Assembly: GCA_945881965.1 (NCBI GenBank)
Contig: CAMCVS010000002.1
Location: forward strand, 186,001 to 250,000
Direction: 5' to 3'
DNA length: 64,000 nt
Source: Paracoccus haematequi
GTDB taxonomy: Bacteria; Pseudomonadota; Alphaproteobacteria; Rhodobacterales; Rhodobacteraceae
The position numbers were made by a program, and so were the translations under genes. The notes beneath the pieces are model-generated. The model saw nothing but the letters and a program-made list of their open reading frames with translations. It did no database searches and was not told the origin of the DNA. Shown here one piece after another: positions 54,210-63,033 of this stretch (position 1 is its first letter; every line of letters begins with the position of its first letter).

Positions 54210-55712
54210 TTACACGCCAAGCCGCTGGATTTTATGGGCCCCCAGCGCGAAGGCGACGTTTTTCTGTTCCATATAGAAATCGAACGACCACTGCCCGCCG
54301 TCGCGGCCGATGCCGCTGTTCTTGACCCCGCCAAAGGGCGTGGGCAGATGACGGACGTTGTCGGAATTCACCCAGATCATGCCCGATTCCAGCCGGTCCG
54401 ACACCCGCAGCGCGCGGGTCAGGTCATTGGTCCAGACATATCCGGTCAGGCCATAGGCCACGCCATTGGCGATCTGCAGCGCCTGCGCTTCGTCGCGGAA
54501 GCGGATCGCGGTCAATACGGGGCCGAATATTTCCTCTTGCGCGATGCGCATATCGGGCTGGGCCTGCGTGAAAAACGTCGGGTTCACGTAATGCCCCGGC
54601 CCGCCGGGCACCGTGCCGCCCGCCGCAATCGTGGCACCGTCAGTTCGCGCAATGTCGAAATAGCTGGTCACCTTGGCAAAGTGCCCGCCGTCGATCAGCG
54701 GGCCGATTTCGGTCGCCGGGTCCAGCGGGTGACCGACCTTGATCCGGCCCACACGTTCGGCCAGCCGCGCCTCGAAATCATCGGCAATCGTGTCTTGGAT
54801 CAGCAGCCGCGAGGATGACGTGCAGCGTTCGCCGTTCAGCGAATAGATCATGAAAATCGCCGCATCCAGCGCGCGGTCCAGATCGGCATCGTCGAACACG
54901 ATCACCGGGTTCTTGCCGCCCAGTTCGAAATGGCAGCGCTTCAGCGTATCCGCACCCTGTTTCTGGATCATCGCCCCGGTGCGGGTTTCCCCGACAAACG
55001 CAATCGCCTTGATATCGGTATGCTCGGTCAGCGCGCGCCCGGCCTCTTCGCCGAAACCGTTCACCAGGTTCCAGACACCGGGGGGCAGGCCCGCCTCATG
55101 CGCGATCTCGGCCAGCACCCGCGCGGTCAGTGGCGACAGTTCGGCGGGCTTGTGCACCACGGTGCAACCGGCGGCCAGAGCGGGCGCGATCTTCCATGTC
55201 GCCAGCATGAAGGGCGTGTTCCACGGCGTGATGACGCCGACGGGGCCTATGGGATGGCGCGAGGTGACGTTCAGGTGATCGGGCGTCGGCAGGGCTAGCC
55301 CGTCTTTTGCACCCGGCGCCAGATCGGCAAAATAGCGGAAATTTTCCGCCCCGCGCAGCGCCGCCTTGGACATGAACCGCCAGGCCTGCCCGGTATCCCA
55401 ACATTCCAGCAGGGCGATTTCTTCGGCCCGCTGTTCGATCAGATCGGCAATGCGGTGCAGGATACGCTTGCGTTCGACAGGCGCCGTGCGCGCCCAGCCG
55501 GGAAACGCCGCCTTGGCCGCGCGGGCCGCCGCGTCGATATCCGCAACAGTCCCGCGCGCGACCGTGCAGATCAGGCTGTCATCGACGGGCGAGCGGGTCT
55601 CGAAGGTCGCGCCCCCAATATCCTGCCCGTTGATCAAGTTCAGGATGCCATGGTCACGGAACCGCGCCAGATGCGCGTCGAGTTTGGCCAGATGCGTGGG
55701 CAGGTCGGTCAT
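54210..55712 (-). CDS. hpaE: 5-carboxymethyl-2-hydroxymuconate semialdehyde dehydrogenase
   Basis: NAD-dependent aldehyde dehydrogenase (500 residues) oxidising the ring-cleavage semialdehyde. It shows TPWNTPFMLATWKIAPALAAG, VNGFGEEAG, FELGGKNPVIVF (catalytic Glu), LNGERCTSSSR (catalytic Cys) and EEIFGPVLTAIRF. The start at 55712 overlaps the hpaF stop (ATGA) and follows AAAGGAC. A longer reading frame upstream is an antisense/out-of-frame extension over hpaF and was ignored. Confidence 0.94.
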   Translation of the reverse strand: MTDLPTHLAKLDAHLARFRDHGILNLINGQDIGGATFETRSPVDDSLICTVARGTVADIDAAARAAKAAFPGWARTAPVERKRILHRIADLIEQRAEEIALLECWDTGQAWRFMSKAALRGAENFRYFADLAPGAKDGLALPTPDHLNVTSRHPIGPVGVITPWNTPFMLATWKIAPALAAGCTVVHKPAELSPLTARVLAEIAHEAGLPPGVWNLVNGFGEEAGRALTEHTDIKAIAFVGETRTGAMIQKQGADTLKRCHFELGGKNPVIVFDDADLDRALDAAIFMIYSLNGERCTSSSRLLIQDTIADDFEARLAERVGRIKVGHPLDPATEIGPLIDGGHFAKVTSYFDIARTDGATIAAGGTVPGGPGHYVNPTFFTQAQPDMRIAQEEIFGPVLTAIRFRDEAQALQIANGVAYGLTGYVWTNDLTRALRVSDRLESGMIWVNSDNVRHLPTPFGGVKNSGIGRDGGQWSFDFYMEQKNVAFALGAHKIQRLGV

Positions 55713-56101
55713 TGCATGTCCTTTGGCAGGTAGTCGCGGATCGAGCTGGCTTTGGGCGACAGATCGGGGTCGATGTCGCGCATTTCCATCGACAGCATCA
55801 GGGACGAGTTCGCCATGACGGGCGCGCAAAACGATTCCAGCGCGTTGAATATCGCCTGCGTCGCCGCCTGCCGCGTGGCCAGATCGCGCCCGCCGCGCAG
55901 CCGCACGCTGAGGTCCAGATAGGCGTGATCGGGGTTGCCGTCGGCGATATGGACATACGCTGCAGGCACCGCCCGCACCCGTATGCCCGCGACGGGGAAC
56001 ACGCCCGTCGCCGCTGCTGCGTCGGCCAGCACCCGGCACAGCGCGGGTATTTCCAGCCGCGTGGCGAGGTTTGGCGAATAGTCGAGATGGATATGCGGCA
56101 C
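55709..56101 (-). CDS. hpaF: 5-carboxymethyl-2-hydroxymuconate delta-isomerase
   Basis: Tautomerase-superfamily enzyme of 130 residues with the N-terminal catalytic proline (MPHIHLDYSPNL). It isomerises carboxymethyl-hydroxymuconate in the homoprotocatechuate path. The GTG start at 56101 has GGAGGGG upstream. It is first in the hpaFEDGH operon, directly behind the promoter at 56126-56154. The hydroxylase genes hpaBC and regulator hpaR are not in the window. Confidence 0.92.
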   Translation of the reverse strand: MPHIHLDYSPNLATRLEIPALCRVLADAAAATGVFPVAGIRVRAVPAAYVHIADGNPDHAYLDLSVRLRGGRDLATRQAATQAIFNALESFCAPVMANSSLMLSMEMRDIDPDLSPKASSIRDYLPKDMQ

Positions 56102-56117
56102 GGTCCCCTCCCCAGGT

Positions 56118-56154
56118 TGTTAACAGGTTAAGGGAAGTGAGGCCCGTGAGTCAA
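56118..56154 (-). promoter_or_regulatory. Promoter of the hpa operon with adjoining palindrome
   Basis: On the minus strand TTGACT, 17 bp and TTAACC form a sigma70-type promoter (56126-56154). An 8 bp palindrome TGTTAACA (56118-56125) covers the predicted start site and could be a repressor operator. Confidence 0.6.
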
Positions 56155-56171
56155 GGGGGTGGGGTCGGGTT

Positions 56172-56411
56172 TCACCCTACCGCGCGCTCGATCGCCTCGC
56201 GGATCAGGCGCTGATAGGGGATGCCACGCGCCGCAGCCTTGGCTTTCAGCGCGGCCACAAGGGCTTCGGGCACGCGCATGGTGATGCGGGCCGATTTGGG
56301 CTGACGCTCCCAATCCAGCGGGCGAAAGGCGGCAAAGTCCAGTTCGGCCAAATCCTGATCCAGCAACGCCTCGGCCTCGGCGTCAGTTGTCATCTTGGGT
56401 ACTCGTTTCAT
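56172..56411 (-). CDS. brnA: BrnA-like antitoxin
   Basis: Protein of 79 residues with an acidic N-terminus and a C-terminal ribbon-helix-helix domain. The domain reads ARITMRVPEALVAALKAKAA then GIPYQRLIREAIERAV. It would neutralise BrnT and repress the pair. Its start lies inside brnT (29 nt overlap). A second ATG at 56393 would shorten the overlap to 11 nt. The gene order, toxin then antitoxin, is the usual one for brnTA. Confidence 0.87.
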   Translation of the reverse strand: MKRVPKMTTDAEAEALLDQDLAELDFAAFRPLDWERQPKSARITMRVPEALVAALKAKAAARGIPYQRLIREAIERAVG

Positions 56412-56685
56412 AGCGGGCTACCTCGCGAGCGTGCATGTAACGTGCGCTGATGGGGCGGATCGCACTGCCACGCCAGCAAAAGACAATGAAAACTGGCCGC
56501 CCAGACACCACGCGGCCAATCGCAAGAAAGCGTTGCTCGTCCTGCGAATGGTCAATATCCGGCGCGACCTTGGCACCATGTATCAGGGCATATTCGACAT
56601 CGCTTATCGACAGCCCGTGTTTCTGGCACTTGGCGCGGTTTCCCTCATCCCAGTCGAATGTATGCACATTCGTGCGCACAATCAA
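56383..56685 (-). CDS. brnT: BrnT-like ribonuclease toxin
   Basis: Small RelE-fold toxin of 100 residues. The BrnT hallmarks are FDWDEGNRAKCQKHGLSISDVEYAL near the front (given in part as landmark), RFLAIGRVVSGRPVFIVFCW and RPISARYMHAREVARYE at the end. It would cleave RNA and halt translation when free. The start is either TTG 56685 or GTG 56679, both with a purine-rich site upstream. It lies 8 bp after the ettA stop, on the same strand. Confidence 0.88.
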   Translation of the reverse strand: MIVRTNVHTFDWDEGNRAKCQKHGLSISDVEYALIHGAKVAPDIDHSQDEQRFLAIGRVVSGRPVFIVFCWRGSAIRPISARYMHAREVARYETSTQDDN

Positions 56686-56693
56686 CCTTCACC

Positions 56694-58349
56694 TCACCGC
56701 GTGAATTTCTTGTACTTGATCCGCTTGGGTTCCAGTGCATCTGGGCCAAGGCGGCGCTTCTTGTCTTCCTCGTACATGGAAAAATCGCCCTCGAACCATT
56801 CCACATGCGCGTCGCCTTCAAAGGCCAGGATATGCGTGCAGATGCGGTCAAGGAAGAAACGGTCGTGCGAGATCACCACCGCACAACCGGCGAATTCGGT
56901 CAGCGCGTCTTCGAGTGCGCGGAGCGTTTCGACGTCCAGATCGTTGGTCGGCTCATCCAGCAGCAGCACGTTGCCGCCTGCCTTCAACAGCCGCGCCATA
57001 TGCACCCGGTTGCGTTCGCCGCCCGACAGCAGCGAGACCTTTTTCTGCTGGTCGCCGCCCTTGAAGTTGAAGGCCGAACAATAGGCGCGCGCGTTCACCT
57101 CGGCATCGCCCAGCTTGATGATGTCCTGCTTGTCGGCGATGGCTTCCCATACGGTGGCGTTCGGGTCCAGATCGTCACGGTCCTGGTCGACGTAACTTAG
57201 TTTCACCGTGTCGCCATAGGTCACGTCACCGGAATCCGGTTTTTCCTGCCCGGTCAGCATCTTGAACAGCGTCGATTTGCCCGCGCCGTTCGGGCCGATC
57301 ACGCCGACGATGCCGCCCGGCGGCAGGGCGAAATCCAGATCCTCGATCAACAGCTTGTCGCCCATGGCCTTTTTCAGGCCCGCAACCGAAATCACCTTGT
57401 CGCCAAGGCGTGGGCCGTTGGGGATGATGATCTGGGCGCGCGACAGTTTCTCGCGCTCGGATTGTCCGGCCAGATCGTTATAGGCGTTGATCCGCGCCTT
57501 TTGCTTGGCCTGACGGGCTTTCGCGCCCTGCCGGATCCATTCCAGTTCCTTTTCCAGCACTTTCTGGCGCGATTTGTCCTCGCGGTTTTCCTGATCCAGC
57601 CGCTTGGCCTTTTGCTCCAGCCAGGCGGAATAATTGCCCTCGTAGGGGATGCCGCGCCCGCGATCCAGTTCCAGAATCCAGCCGGTGATGTCATCCAGGA
57701 AATAGCGGTCATGGGTGACGATCAGGATCGTGCCCTTGTAGTCGATCAGGTGCTGTTGCAGCCATGCAATCGTTTCGGCGTCCAGATGGTTGGTCGGTTC
57801 ATCGAGCAGCAGCATCTCGGGCGCTTCCAGAAGCAGCTTGCAAAGTGCGACGCGACGCTTTTCGCCGCCCGACAGTTTGGTCACATCGGCCTCGTCGGGC
57901 GGGCAGCGCAGCGCCTCCATCGACACATCGACCTGTGAATCCAGATCCCACAGGTTTTGGCTGTCGATCTCGTCCTGCAAACGCGCCATTTCATCCGCCG
58001 TTTCATCGGAATAGTTCATCGCCAATTCGTTATAGCGGTCCAGAATGGCCTGTTTGGCCGCGACACCCAGCATCACATTGCCGCGCACGTCCAGCGTTGG
58101 GTCCAGTTCCGGTTCCTGCGGCAGATATCCCACGCGCGCGCCTTCGGCATGCCACGCCTCGCCCTGAAAATCCTTGTCCCAGCCCGCCATGATCCGCAGC
58201 AAGGTGGATTTACCCGACCCGTTGACGCCGACGACGCCGATCTTGACGCCGGGCAGGAAATTCAGGTGGATGTTTTCAAAGCACTTCTTGCCGCCGGGAT
58301 AGGTCTTGGACACTCCGGACATGTGATAGACATACTGATAGGCGGCCAT
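56694..58349 (-). CDS. ettA: Energy-dependent translational throttle protein EttA (ABC-F)
   Basis: Soluble ABC-F ATPase of 551 residues that binds the ribosomal E site and gates the first elongation steps according to energy state. Two nucleotide-binding domains are present: GVNGSGKSTLL with LSGGEKRRVAL and GPNGAGKSTLF with LSGGERNRVHM. A charged linker arm (about 245-300, KRLDQENREDKSRQKVLEKE) lies between them. The length is standard for EttA. AGGAG precedes the ATG at 58349. The upstream extension of the frame is out of coding context. Confidence 0.96.
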   Translation of the reverse strand: MAAYQYVYHMSGVSKTYPGGKKCFENIHLNFLPGVKIGVVGVNGSGKSTLLRIMAGWDKDFQGEAWHAEGARVGYLPQEPELDPTLDVRGNVMLGVAAKQAILDRYNELAMNYSDETADEMARLQDEIDSQNLWDLDSQVDVSMEALRCPPDEADVTKLSGGEKRRVALCKLLLEAPEMLLLDEPTNHLDAETIAWLQQHLIDYKGTILIVTHDRYFLDDITGWILELDRGRGIPYEGNYSAWLEQKAKRLDQENREDKSRQKVLEKELEWIRQGAKARQAKQKARINAYNDLAGQSEREKLSRAQIIIPNGPRLGDKVISVAGLKKAMGDKLLIEDLDFALPPGGIVGVIGPNGAGKSTLFKMLTGQEKPDSGDVTYGDTVKLSYVDQDRDDLDPNATVWEAIADKQDIIKLGDAEVNARAYCSAFNFKGGDQQKKVSLLSGGERNRVHMARLLKAGGNVLLLDEPTNDLDVETLRALEDALTEFAGCAVVISHDRFFLDRICTHILAFEGDAHVEWFEGDFSMYEEDKKRRLGPDALEPKRIKYKKFTR

Positions 58350-58412
58350 GATGTTCTCCTGAAGCGGGAATGCGGGACTGGCCTGTGATAGCGATTGCAG
58401 GGGGGCGGGGCA

Positions 58413-58877
58413 ATGCAGGGGTTGATGGCGGCGCTGGATCATCACGCGCAATCGGGGCGGGTGATGTGGATCGGGCTGCGCGGAGCGCGGCTGGACCCGC
58501 CGCGCGTGGTGGATGCGGCCGAGGTCACGGAGGGTGGTCTGCTTGGCGATCACGGGCGCGCGGGCAAGCGGGCGGTGACGCTGATCCAATGGGAACATCT
58601 GGCGGTGATCGCGTCCCTGCTGGGGCGGGATGTGGTCCCCGAAACGCTGCGGCGCAACATCGCGGTGGCGGGGCTGAACCTGAACGCACTGCGCGGGGCT
58701 GTGGTGCGGGTGGGCGGCGCGGTGCTGCGCGTCACAGGCCCCTGCGCGCCCTGTTCGCGGATGGAGACGGCGCTGGGGCACGGCGGCTGGACCGCGTTGC
58801 GCGGCCATGGCGGCTGGTGCGCCGAGGTGGTTGCGCCCGGCAAAGTCGCCTTGGGCGACGCGGTCAGCGTGGAATGA
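58413..58877 (+). CDS. MOSC-domain protein
   Basis: Protein of 154 residues with the molybdenum-cofactor-sulfurase C-terminal fold. It has GGLLGDHGRAGKRAVTLIQWEHL, the stretch LRRNIAVAGLNLNAL, and the conserved cysteine in VTGPCAPCSRME. MOSC proteins such as YiiM take part in reduction of N-hydroxylated compounds or in sulfur transfer to cofactors. The partner here is unknown. Its last 14 nt overlap the convergent DUF2233 gene. Confidence 0.87.
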   Translation: MQGLMAALDHHAQSGRVMWIGLRGARLDPPRVVDAAEVTEGGLLGDHGRAGKRAVTLIQWEHLAVIASLLGRDVVPETLRRNIAVAGLNLNALRGAVVRVGGAVLRVTGPCAPCSRMETALGHGGWTALRGHGGWCAEVVAPGKVALGDAVSVE

Positions 58878-59583
58878 CCACGCCCACGATCGGTCCCATG
58901 GCAAAACCGGGATCGGACCGGTCCATCATCGGCGCATGCAGCCGCGAGATTGACCCGTCCAGATACAGCGCCTGCGGCGTTGCCAGCACATCGCGGAACA
59001 GCCGCCCGAATTGGTGAAACGTCACCCGCGCGTCGGAGATCGCGAAATGCACCCGGCCCGTGGCATCGACACCAACGCCATTGCGGATATTGCGCGAGCT
59101 GGCATCGACCAGAAACCGCGGGTGCAGCGCGCCGTCTATCACCAGCATCGGCCCGGATTGCGTGGCAAAGCGGCAATCGGGCAGGCGGGCGGCAAATGCG
59201 CGGGTTTCGATCACCTGCGCGCCGCTGTCCCCGATGCAGAACACGCCGTTCGGCAACAGCCCGAAATTGCCGGGGCTGGCGCGGGTCTGCAACGGCGTGG
59301 TTTCCTGGCCGTTCTCGACATACAGGCCCACCGGGCGGCGATCATTGTGATACATGCCCGCGTTCATCGCAAATGCAAGCGTCAGACCCTGATCGGCCAA
59401 GGCACGGTCCATCATGGTGAAATGGCCAAAGGGCCGCGCGTCGGCATCATTCAGGAACAGCCGCAGATCCTCGGCAGGATCAACGCTGCACACGGTATAG
59501 GGGATGTCCTCATGCGTCACGGTGCGACAGTCCACCGCGCCCGCCGTGTTTGCCCAGATCATCAGAAGAACCGCCCGCCACAT
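58864..59583 (-). CDS. Secreted phosphodiester glycosidase-family (DUF2233/NAGPA) protein
   Basis: Exported protein of 239 residues. The signal peptide MWRAVLLMIWANTAGA precedes a domain with FAMNAGMYHNDRRPVGLYVENG, SPGNFGLLPNGVFCIG, FATQSGPMLVIDG and ALYLDGSISRLHAP. These are characteristic of the DUF2233/phosphodiester glycosidase fold. Substrates in bacteria are largely unknown; cell-wall or exopolysaccharide phosphodiesters are guesses. It lies 4 bp after the rbfA stop, suggesting co-transcription with rbfA. Confidence 0.85.
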   Translation of the reverse strand: MWRAVLLMIWANTAGAVDCRTVTHEDIPYTVCSVDPAEDLRLFLNDADARPFGHFTMMDRALADQGLTLAFAMNAGMYHNDRRPVGLYVENGQETTPLQTRASPGNFGLLPNGVFCIGDSGAQVIETRAFAARLPDCRFATQSGPMLVIDGALHPRFLVDASSRNIRNGVGVDATGRVHFAISDARVTFHQFGRLFRDVLATPQALYLDGSISRLHAPMMDRSDPGFAMGPIVGVVIPR

Positions 59584-59587
59584 CGCG

Positions 59588-59983
59588 TCAGCTTTCGACG
59601 TCGCGCTTGACCGCCTCTTGCGCCAAGAGCCGCCGGGTTTCTTCCATCCGGTCCCAGGTTTCATCCAGCATGAACCGCAGTTCCGGCGCGTGGCGGATGC
59701 CCAGCATCGCGCCGATCCGGGTGCGCAATTCGCCCGCATGCCGCGCCATCAGCTTGACCGCCTCGGCCTTGCCCTCGCCGCCCAGCGGCAGGATATAGGC
59801 GGTCGCCACCCGCAGGTCCGACGTCACGCGCACCTCGCCGACCGTGATCGACAGCCGGTTCAACGCCGGGTCGTGGATGTCGCCCCGCATCAGGATTTCG
59901 GACAGGTTGCGCCGGATCTGTTCGCCCACGCGCAGCGCCCGGTTGCCGCCCGCGCCGGGGCCGACTGAAGTTTGTTTTGCCAT
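59588..59983 (-). CDS. rbfA: Ribosome-binding factor A
   Basis: KH-fold protein of 131 residues needed for 16S rRNA 5'-end maturation and cold adaptation. It has [41 protein letters not shown] and the C-terminal helix region [19 protein letters not shown]. The ATG at 59983 gives the usual length. The much longer open frame upstream lies antisense to dapB. rbfA and dapB are divergent, an arrangement that recurs in Rhodobacterales as far as I recall. Confidence 0.95.
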   Translation of the reverse strand: MAKQTSVGPGAGGNRALRVGEQIRRNLSEILMRGDIHDPALNRLSITVGEVRVTSDLRVATAYILPLGGEGKAEAVKLMARHAGELRTRIGAMLGIRHAPELRFMLDETWDRMEETRRLLAQEAVKRDVES

Positions 59984-60064
59984 GCGGATCAGATACGCCG
60001 TCCGGGACCCTTTGCCAAGCATCGCCCGCACCGCTATCACGGGCAGATCAAGGGAGAGTGCTGT

Positions 60065-60877
60065 ATGAGCGACGGATTGCCGGGGATCGTGGTCACGGGG
60101 GCATCGGGCCGGATGGGCCGGATGCTGATCGCGGCCTTGCAGGATCACGCCGGGTTGCGGCTGTCGGGTGCTGTGGAACGCGCGGGCCATGCGTGGATCG
60201 GTCAGGACGTGGGTGTGGCGATGGGCGGCGCGCCCGTGGGCGTCACCGTCACCGATGATCCGCTGGAGGTGTTCGCCACCGCGCATGGCATCGTCGATTT
60301 CACCAGCCCCGACGCCACCTGCGATTATGCCGCGCTGGCGGCCCAAGCGCGCGCCGTGCATGTCATCGGCACCACCGGGTTCGACGCGCATCACCTTGCG
60401 AAAATCGCCGCCGCTGCGCGGCATGCCACCATCATCCGGGCGGGCAACATGAGCCTTGGCGTCAACCTCTTGGTGCAGATGACGCAGCGCGTCGCCGCAG
60501 CACTTGGCGAGGGGTGGGATATCGAGATCGTCGAGGCGCATCACAACCAAAAGGTGGATGCACCCTCGGGCACGGCGCTGATGCTGGGGCAGGCGGCGGC
60601 GGATGGGCGCGGTGTGGCGCTGGACGATGTGGCCGACCGGGGCCGCGACGGGCTGACGGGGCGGCGCGCGCCGGGGGCCATCGGATTTGCCGCCATCCGG
60701 GGTGGCGACATCGTCGGCGAACATGACGTGATCTTTGCCGCGGCGGGTGAACGCGTGGTGCTGCGCCACATCGCCACCGACCGCGCCATCTTTGCGCGCG
60801 GCGCGCTGCGGGCGGTCGCCTGGGGTCAGGGGCGCAATCCCGGCGAATATACCATGCTGGATGTGTTGGGGTTGTAA
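60065..60877 (+). CDS. dapB: 4-hydroxy-tetrahydrodipicolinate reductase
   Basis: Cytoplasmic enzyme (270 residues) of lysine/diaminopimelate synthesis. The Rossmann motif is [14 protein letters not shown]. The catalytic segment is [17 protein letters not shown] with the conserved His pair and Lys. [12 protein letters not shown] and [14 protein letters not shown] are also typical. AAGGGAGAG precedes the ATG at 60065. Confidence 0.97.
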   Translation: MSDGLPGIVVTGASGRMGRMLIAALQDHAGLRLSGAVERAGHAWIGQDVGVAMGGAPVGVTVTDDPLEVFATAHGIVDFTSPDATCDYAALAAQARAVHVIGTTGFDAHHLAKIAAAARHATIIRAGNMSLGVNLLVQMTQRVAAALGEGWDIEIVEAHHNQKVDAPSGTALMLGQAAADGRGVALDDVADRGRDGLTGRRAPGAIGFAAIRGGDIVGEHDVIFAAAGERVVLRHIATDRAIFARGALRAVAWGQGRNPGEYTMLDVLGL

Positions 60878-60899
60878 CGAATACGGCATAGTCTTCGGG

Positions 60900-60926
60900 T
60901 GATCCGAAGGATGGGCGACAACGTAA
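60900..60926 (+). promoter_or_regulatory. SigmaE/ChrR-type promoter candidate
   Basis: TGATCC (60900-60905), exactly 18 bp, then TAA (60924-60926). This fits the TGATCC-N17/18-TAA pattern known for the singlet-oxygen sigma factor RpoE in Rhodobacter sphaeroides. A start near 60933 would give a 45 nt leader to the small secreted-protein gene. A small CTTCGG/CCGAAG hairpin (60893-60909) overlaps the -35. Confidence 0.5.
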
Positions 60927-60977
60927 CGTTTACGATCTAGGACAAAGATGCGCCACAGGTGCGGTGCGGAGGGTGCG

Positions 60978-61337
60978 ATGCGGAAAATCTTTCTGGCGCT
61001 TGCAATGGCGCTTGGCTGTGGTCCGGTGCTGGCGGACGGGTTCCAGCCGGTGCAGGACAAGGGCGCGTTCCTGTCGCTGGTCGAGGGGCGTGAATTGCGG
61101 CTGGGAGCCAGCCGGATCGCGCTGAAGGTGCTGCCCGACGGCACGATTCAGGGCCGCGCGCTGGGCTGGGACATCACCGGCACATGGTCCTGGAACAGCG
61201 GGTTCTTTTGCCGTGAGATGGACTGGTCCGGCTATCCGATCCCGCCGAACTGCCAGTTGGTCGAACAGCGCGGCACCGAAATGCGGTTCACCTCGGACAA
61301 GGGCAGCGGTCAAAGCGCGGCGTTCAAGCTGCGCTGA
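60978..61337 (+). CDS. Small secreted protein of unknown function beside dapB
   Basis: Exported protein of 119 residues with signal peptide MRKIFLALAMALGCGPVLA and a compact mature domain rich in Gly, Ser and Trp (LGWDITGTWSWNSGFFCREMD). There are two cysteines, in FFCRE and PPNCQ, that could form a disulfide. Similar proteins in Rhodobacterales are sometimes misnamed dihydrodipicolinate reductase because of their position. No dapB motif is present. GGAGGG lies upstream of the ATG. A sigmaE-type promoter candidate precedes it. The function is unknown. Confidence 0.8.
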   Translation: MRKIFLALAMALGCGPVLADGFQPVQDKGAFLSLVEGRELRLGASRIALKVLPDGTIQGRALGWDITGTWSWNSGFFCREMDWSGYPIPPNCQLVEQRGTEMRFTSDKGSGQSAAFKLR

Positions 61338-61348
61338 TCATCGCGCCA

Positions 61349-61579
61349 TCAGAAGTCTATCGCGATACCCTTCTTTTCCCAATCGCCGTAACGCACGGGT
61401 TCCGGCCCGGTGCGACCACCCAATTCAGGCGGCAACGCGCTGGCTGGGGCGGCTTGACGGCGCGATTCGGCCTCGGCCAACGCGCGCACCGCTGCGGGGG
61501 GCAGATCGCGGGCGACATCATCAACGGGCAGGGCGGGGCGGTTCGGATCATGGGTCACGTCATGGGACACGGGCGGCAT
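61349..61579 (-). CDS. DUF1674 (SdhAF4-like) protein
   Basis: Protein of 76 residues ending in the family hallmark RYGDWEKKGIAIDF. The N-terminal part is Ala/Pro-rich and probably disordered. Eukaryotic relatives (SDHAF4/Sdh8) assist insertion of flavinylated SdhA into succinate dehydrogenase. A similar role in alphaproteobacteria is inferred. The ATG at 61579 lies 35 bp from the divergent rsmB start, so the two share a very short promoter region. It is convergent with the small secreted protein gene. Confidence 0.85.
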   Translation of the reverse strand: MPPVSHDVTHDPNRPALPVDDVARDLPPAAVRALAEAESRRQAAPASALPPELGGRTGPEPVRYGDWEKKGIAIDF

Positions 61580-61614
61580 TCCTTTGCACTCTGCACTTTG
61601 ATATACGCCCGCGA

Positions 61615-62898
61615 ATGACCGAGACAACCCGCAGACCCCGCATCTCTCACGTCCCCCGCAGCGCACGGGAGGCCGCGTTCCGGCTGATCACCGCCGTTCT
61701 GATCGAAGGCCGCATGCTGTTCGAGGCGGATGGTGTGCTGGAGGGGCTTGCGCCCCCCGACCGCGCACGGGCGCAGCGGCTGGCGAATGACACGCTGCGG
61801 CATCTGGCGCGCGCGGATCACGTGCTGGCGGCCTATCTGGGCAAGGTGCCGCCCGCGCCGGTGCTGGCAGTGTTGCGCTTGGCCACGGTGGAAATCTGCT
61901 TGGGCGGCGACGCGCATGGCGTGGTGAACGAAGCCGTCGCGCTGGTCGCGGCGATGAAGATCGGCGGCACTTACAAGGGCTTGGCCAACGCGGTGCTGCG
62001 CCGGGTGGCCACCGATGGTCCCGCGATATGGGACATAGCTCCGCCCGCCTACCTGCCCGATTGGCTGCGCGGCCCGTTGGTGGCCGCATGGGGCGGGGCG
62101 GCGGTGCGCGGGATCGAGGCCGCAATCATCACGCCGCCGCCCATCGACCTGACCGCCAAGGGCGATCCGGCGGAACTGGCGCTGGCCGTCGGCGGGACAT
62201 TGCTGCCGACCGGATCGGTGCGGCTGGACCCCGGCGCGCAGGTGTCGGCCCTGCCCGGATACGCAGAAGGCGCGTTCTGGGTGCAGGATGCCGCCGCCGC
62301 TCTGCCCGCACGGCTGTTGGCCCCGCAACCCGGCGAACGCGTGCTGGACCTCTGCGCCGCACCGGGCGGCAAGACGATGCAACTGGCCGCGATGGGGGCG
62401 GATGTCACCGCGCTTGATCTGTCCGGTCCCCGGATGCGGCGCGTGACCGAAAACCTGACGCGCACGGGCCTGTCGGCGCAGGTGATCGTGGGCGACGCTC
62501 TGACCCATCAGGGGCAGTATGACGCGGTTCTGCTGGACGCGCCCTGCTCGGCCACCGGCACCCTGCGCCGCCATCCCGACCTGCCGCATGTCCGGCAGGC
62601 GGACGCGATTGCCGACCTGATCGCGTTGCAGGCCCGGATGCTGGACCATGCGCTGACGCTGCTGGTTCCCGGCGGGCGGTTGGTCTTTTGCACCTGTTCG
62701 CTGTTGCCCGACGAAGGCGAGGCGCAGGTGGCCGCCGCCCTGACGCGGCATCCGGGGCTGCGGGTGCTGCCTGCGGATATCTCGGGCGTCGAATCGGTCT
62801 GGCACAGCCCCACGGGCGGGTTGCGCCTGCGGCCCGACCATTGGGCCGACAGGGGCGGGATCGACGGGTTCTTCATGATTGCGCTGCAAAACGGCTGA
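61615..62898 (+). CDS. rsmB: 16S rRNA (cytosine-5)-methyltransferase RsmB-like
   Basis: RNA m5C methyltransferase of 427 residues, expected to modify C967 of 16S rRNA. The N-terminal NusB-like domain (about 15-140) has REAAFRLITAVLIEG and NAVLRRVA. The catalytic domain carries VLDLCAAPGGKTMQLA (SAM), DAPCSATGTLRRHPD and FCTCSLLPDEGEAQV, giving both functional cysteines. No strong ribosome site precedes the ATG at 61615, but the domain begins right there. It is co-oriented with the heparinase-family gene. Confidence 0.94.
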   Translation: MTETTRRPRISHVPRSAREAAFRLITAVLIEGRMLFEADGVLEGLAPPDRARAQRLANDTLRHLARADHVLAAYLGKVPPAPVLAVLRLATVEICLGGDAHGVVNEAVALVAAMKIGGTYKGLANAVLRRVATDGPAIWDIAPPAYLPDWLRGPLVAAWGGAAVRGIEAAIITPPPIDLTAKGDPAELALAVGGTLLPTGSVRLDPGAQVSALPGYAEGAFWVQDAAAALPARLLAPQPGERVLDLCAAPGGKTMQLAAMGADVTALDLSGPRMRRVTENLTRTGLSAQVIVGDALTHQGQYDAVLLDAPCSATGTLRRHPDLPHVRQADAIADLIALQARMLDHALTLLVPGGRLVFCTCSLLPDEGEAQVAAALTRHPGLRVLPADISGVESVWHSPTGGLRLRPDHWADRGGIDGFFMIALQNG

Positions 62899-63033
62899 AC
62901 CCGGTCACGCGCGTTGCCGTCAAGGCCCAAAGCCCGGTGACAGCCCGCCACGGTGCCGTTAAGATAATGCGAAAGAACGCAGGAAGCCCCGACCTCGTTT
63001 CGGAGGCCCCACCCCGCGCGACAGAGGCAGCAG

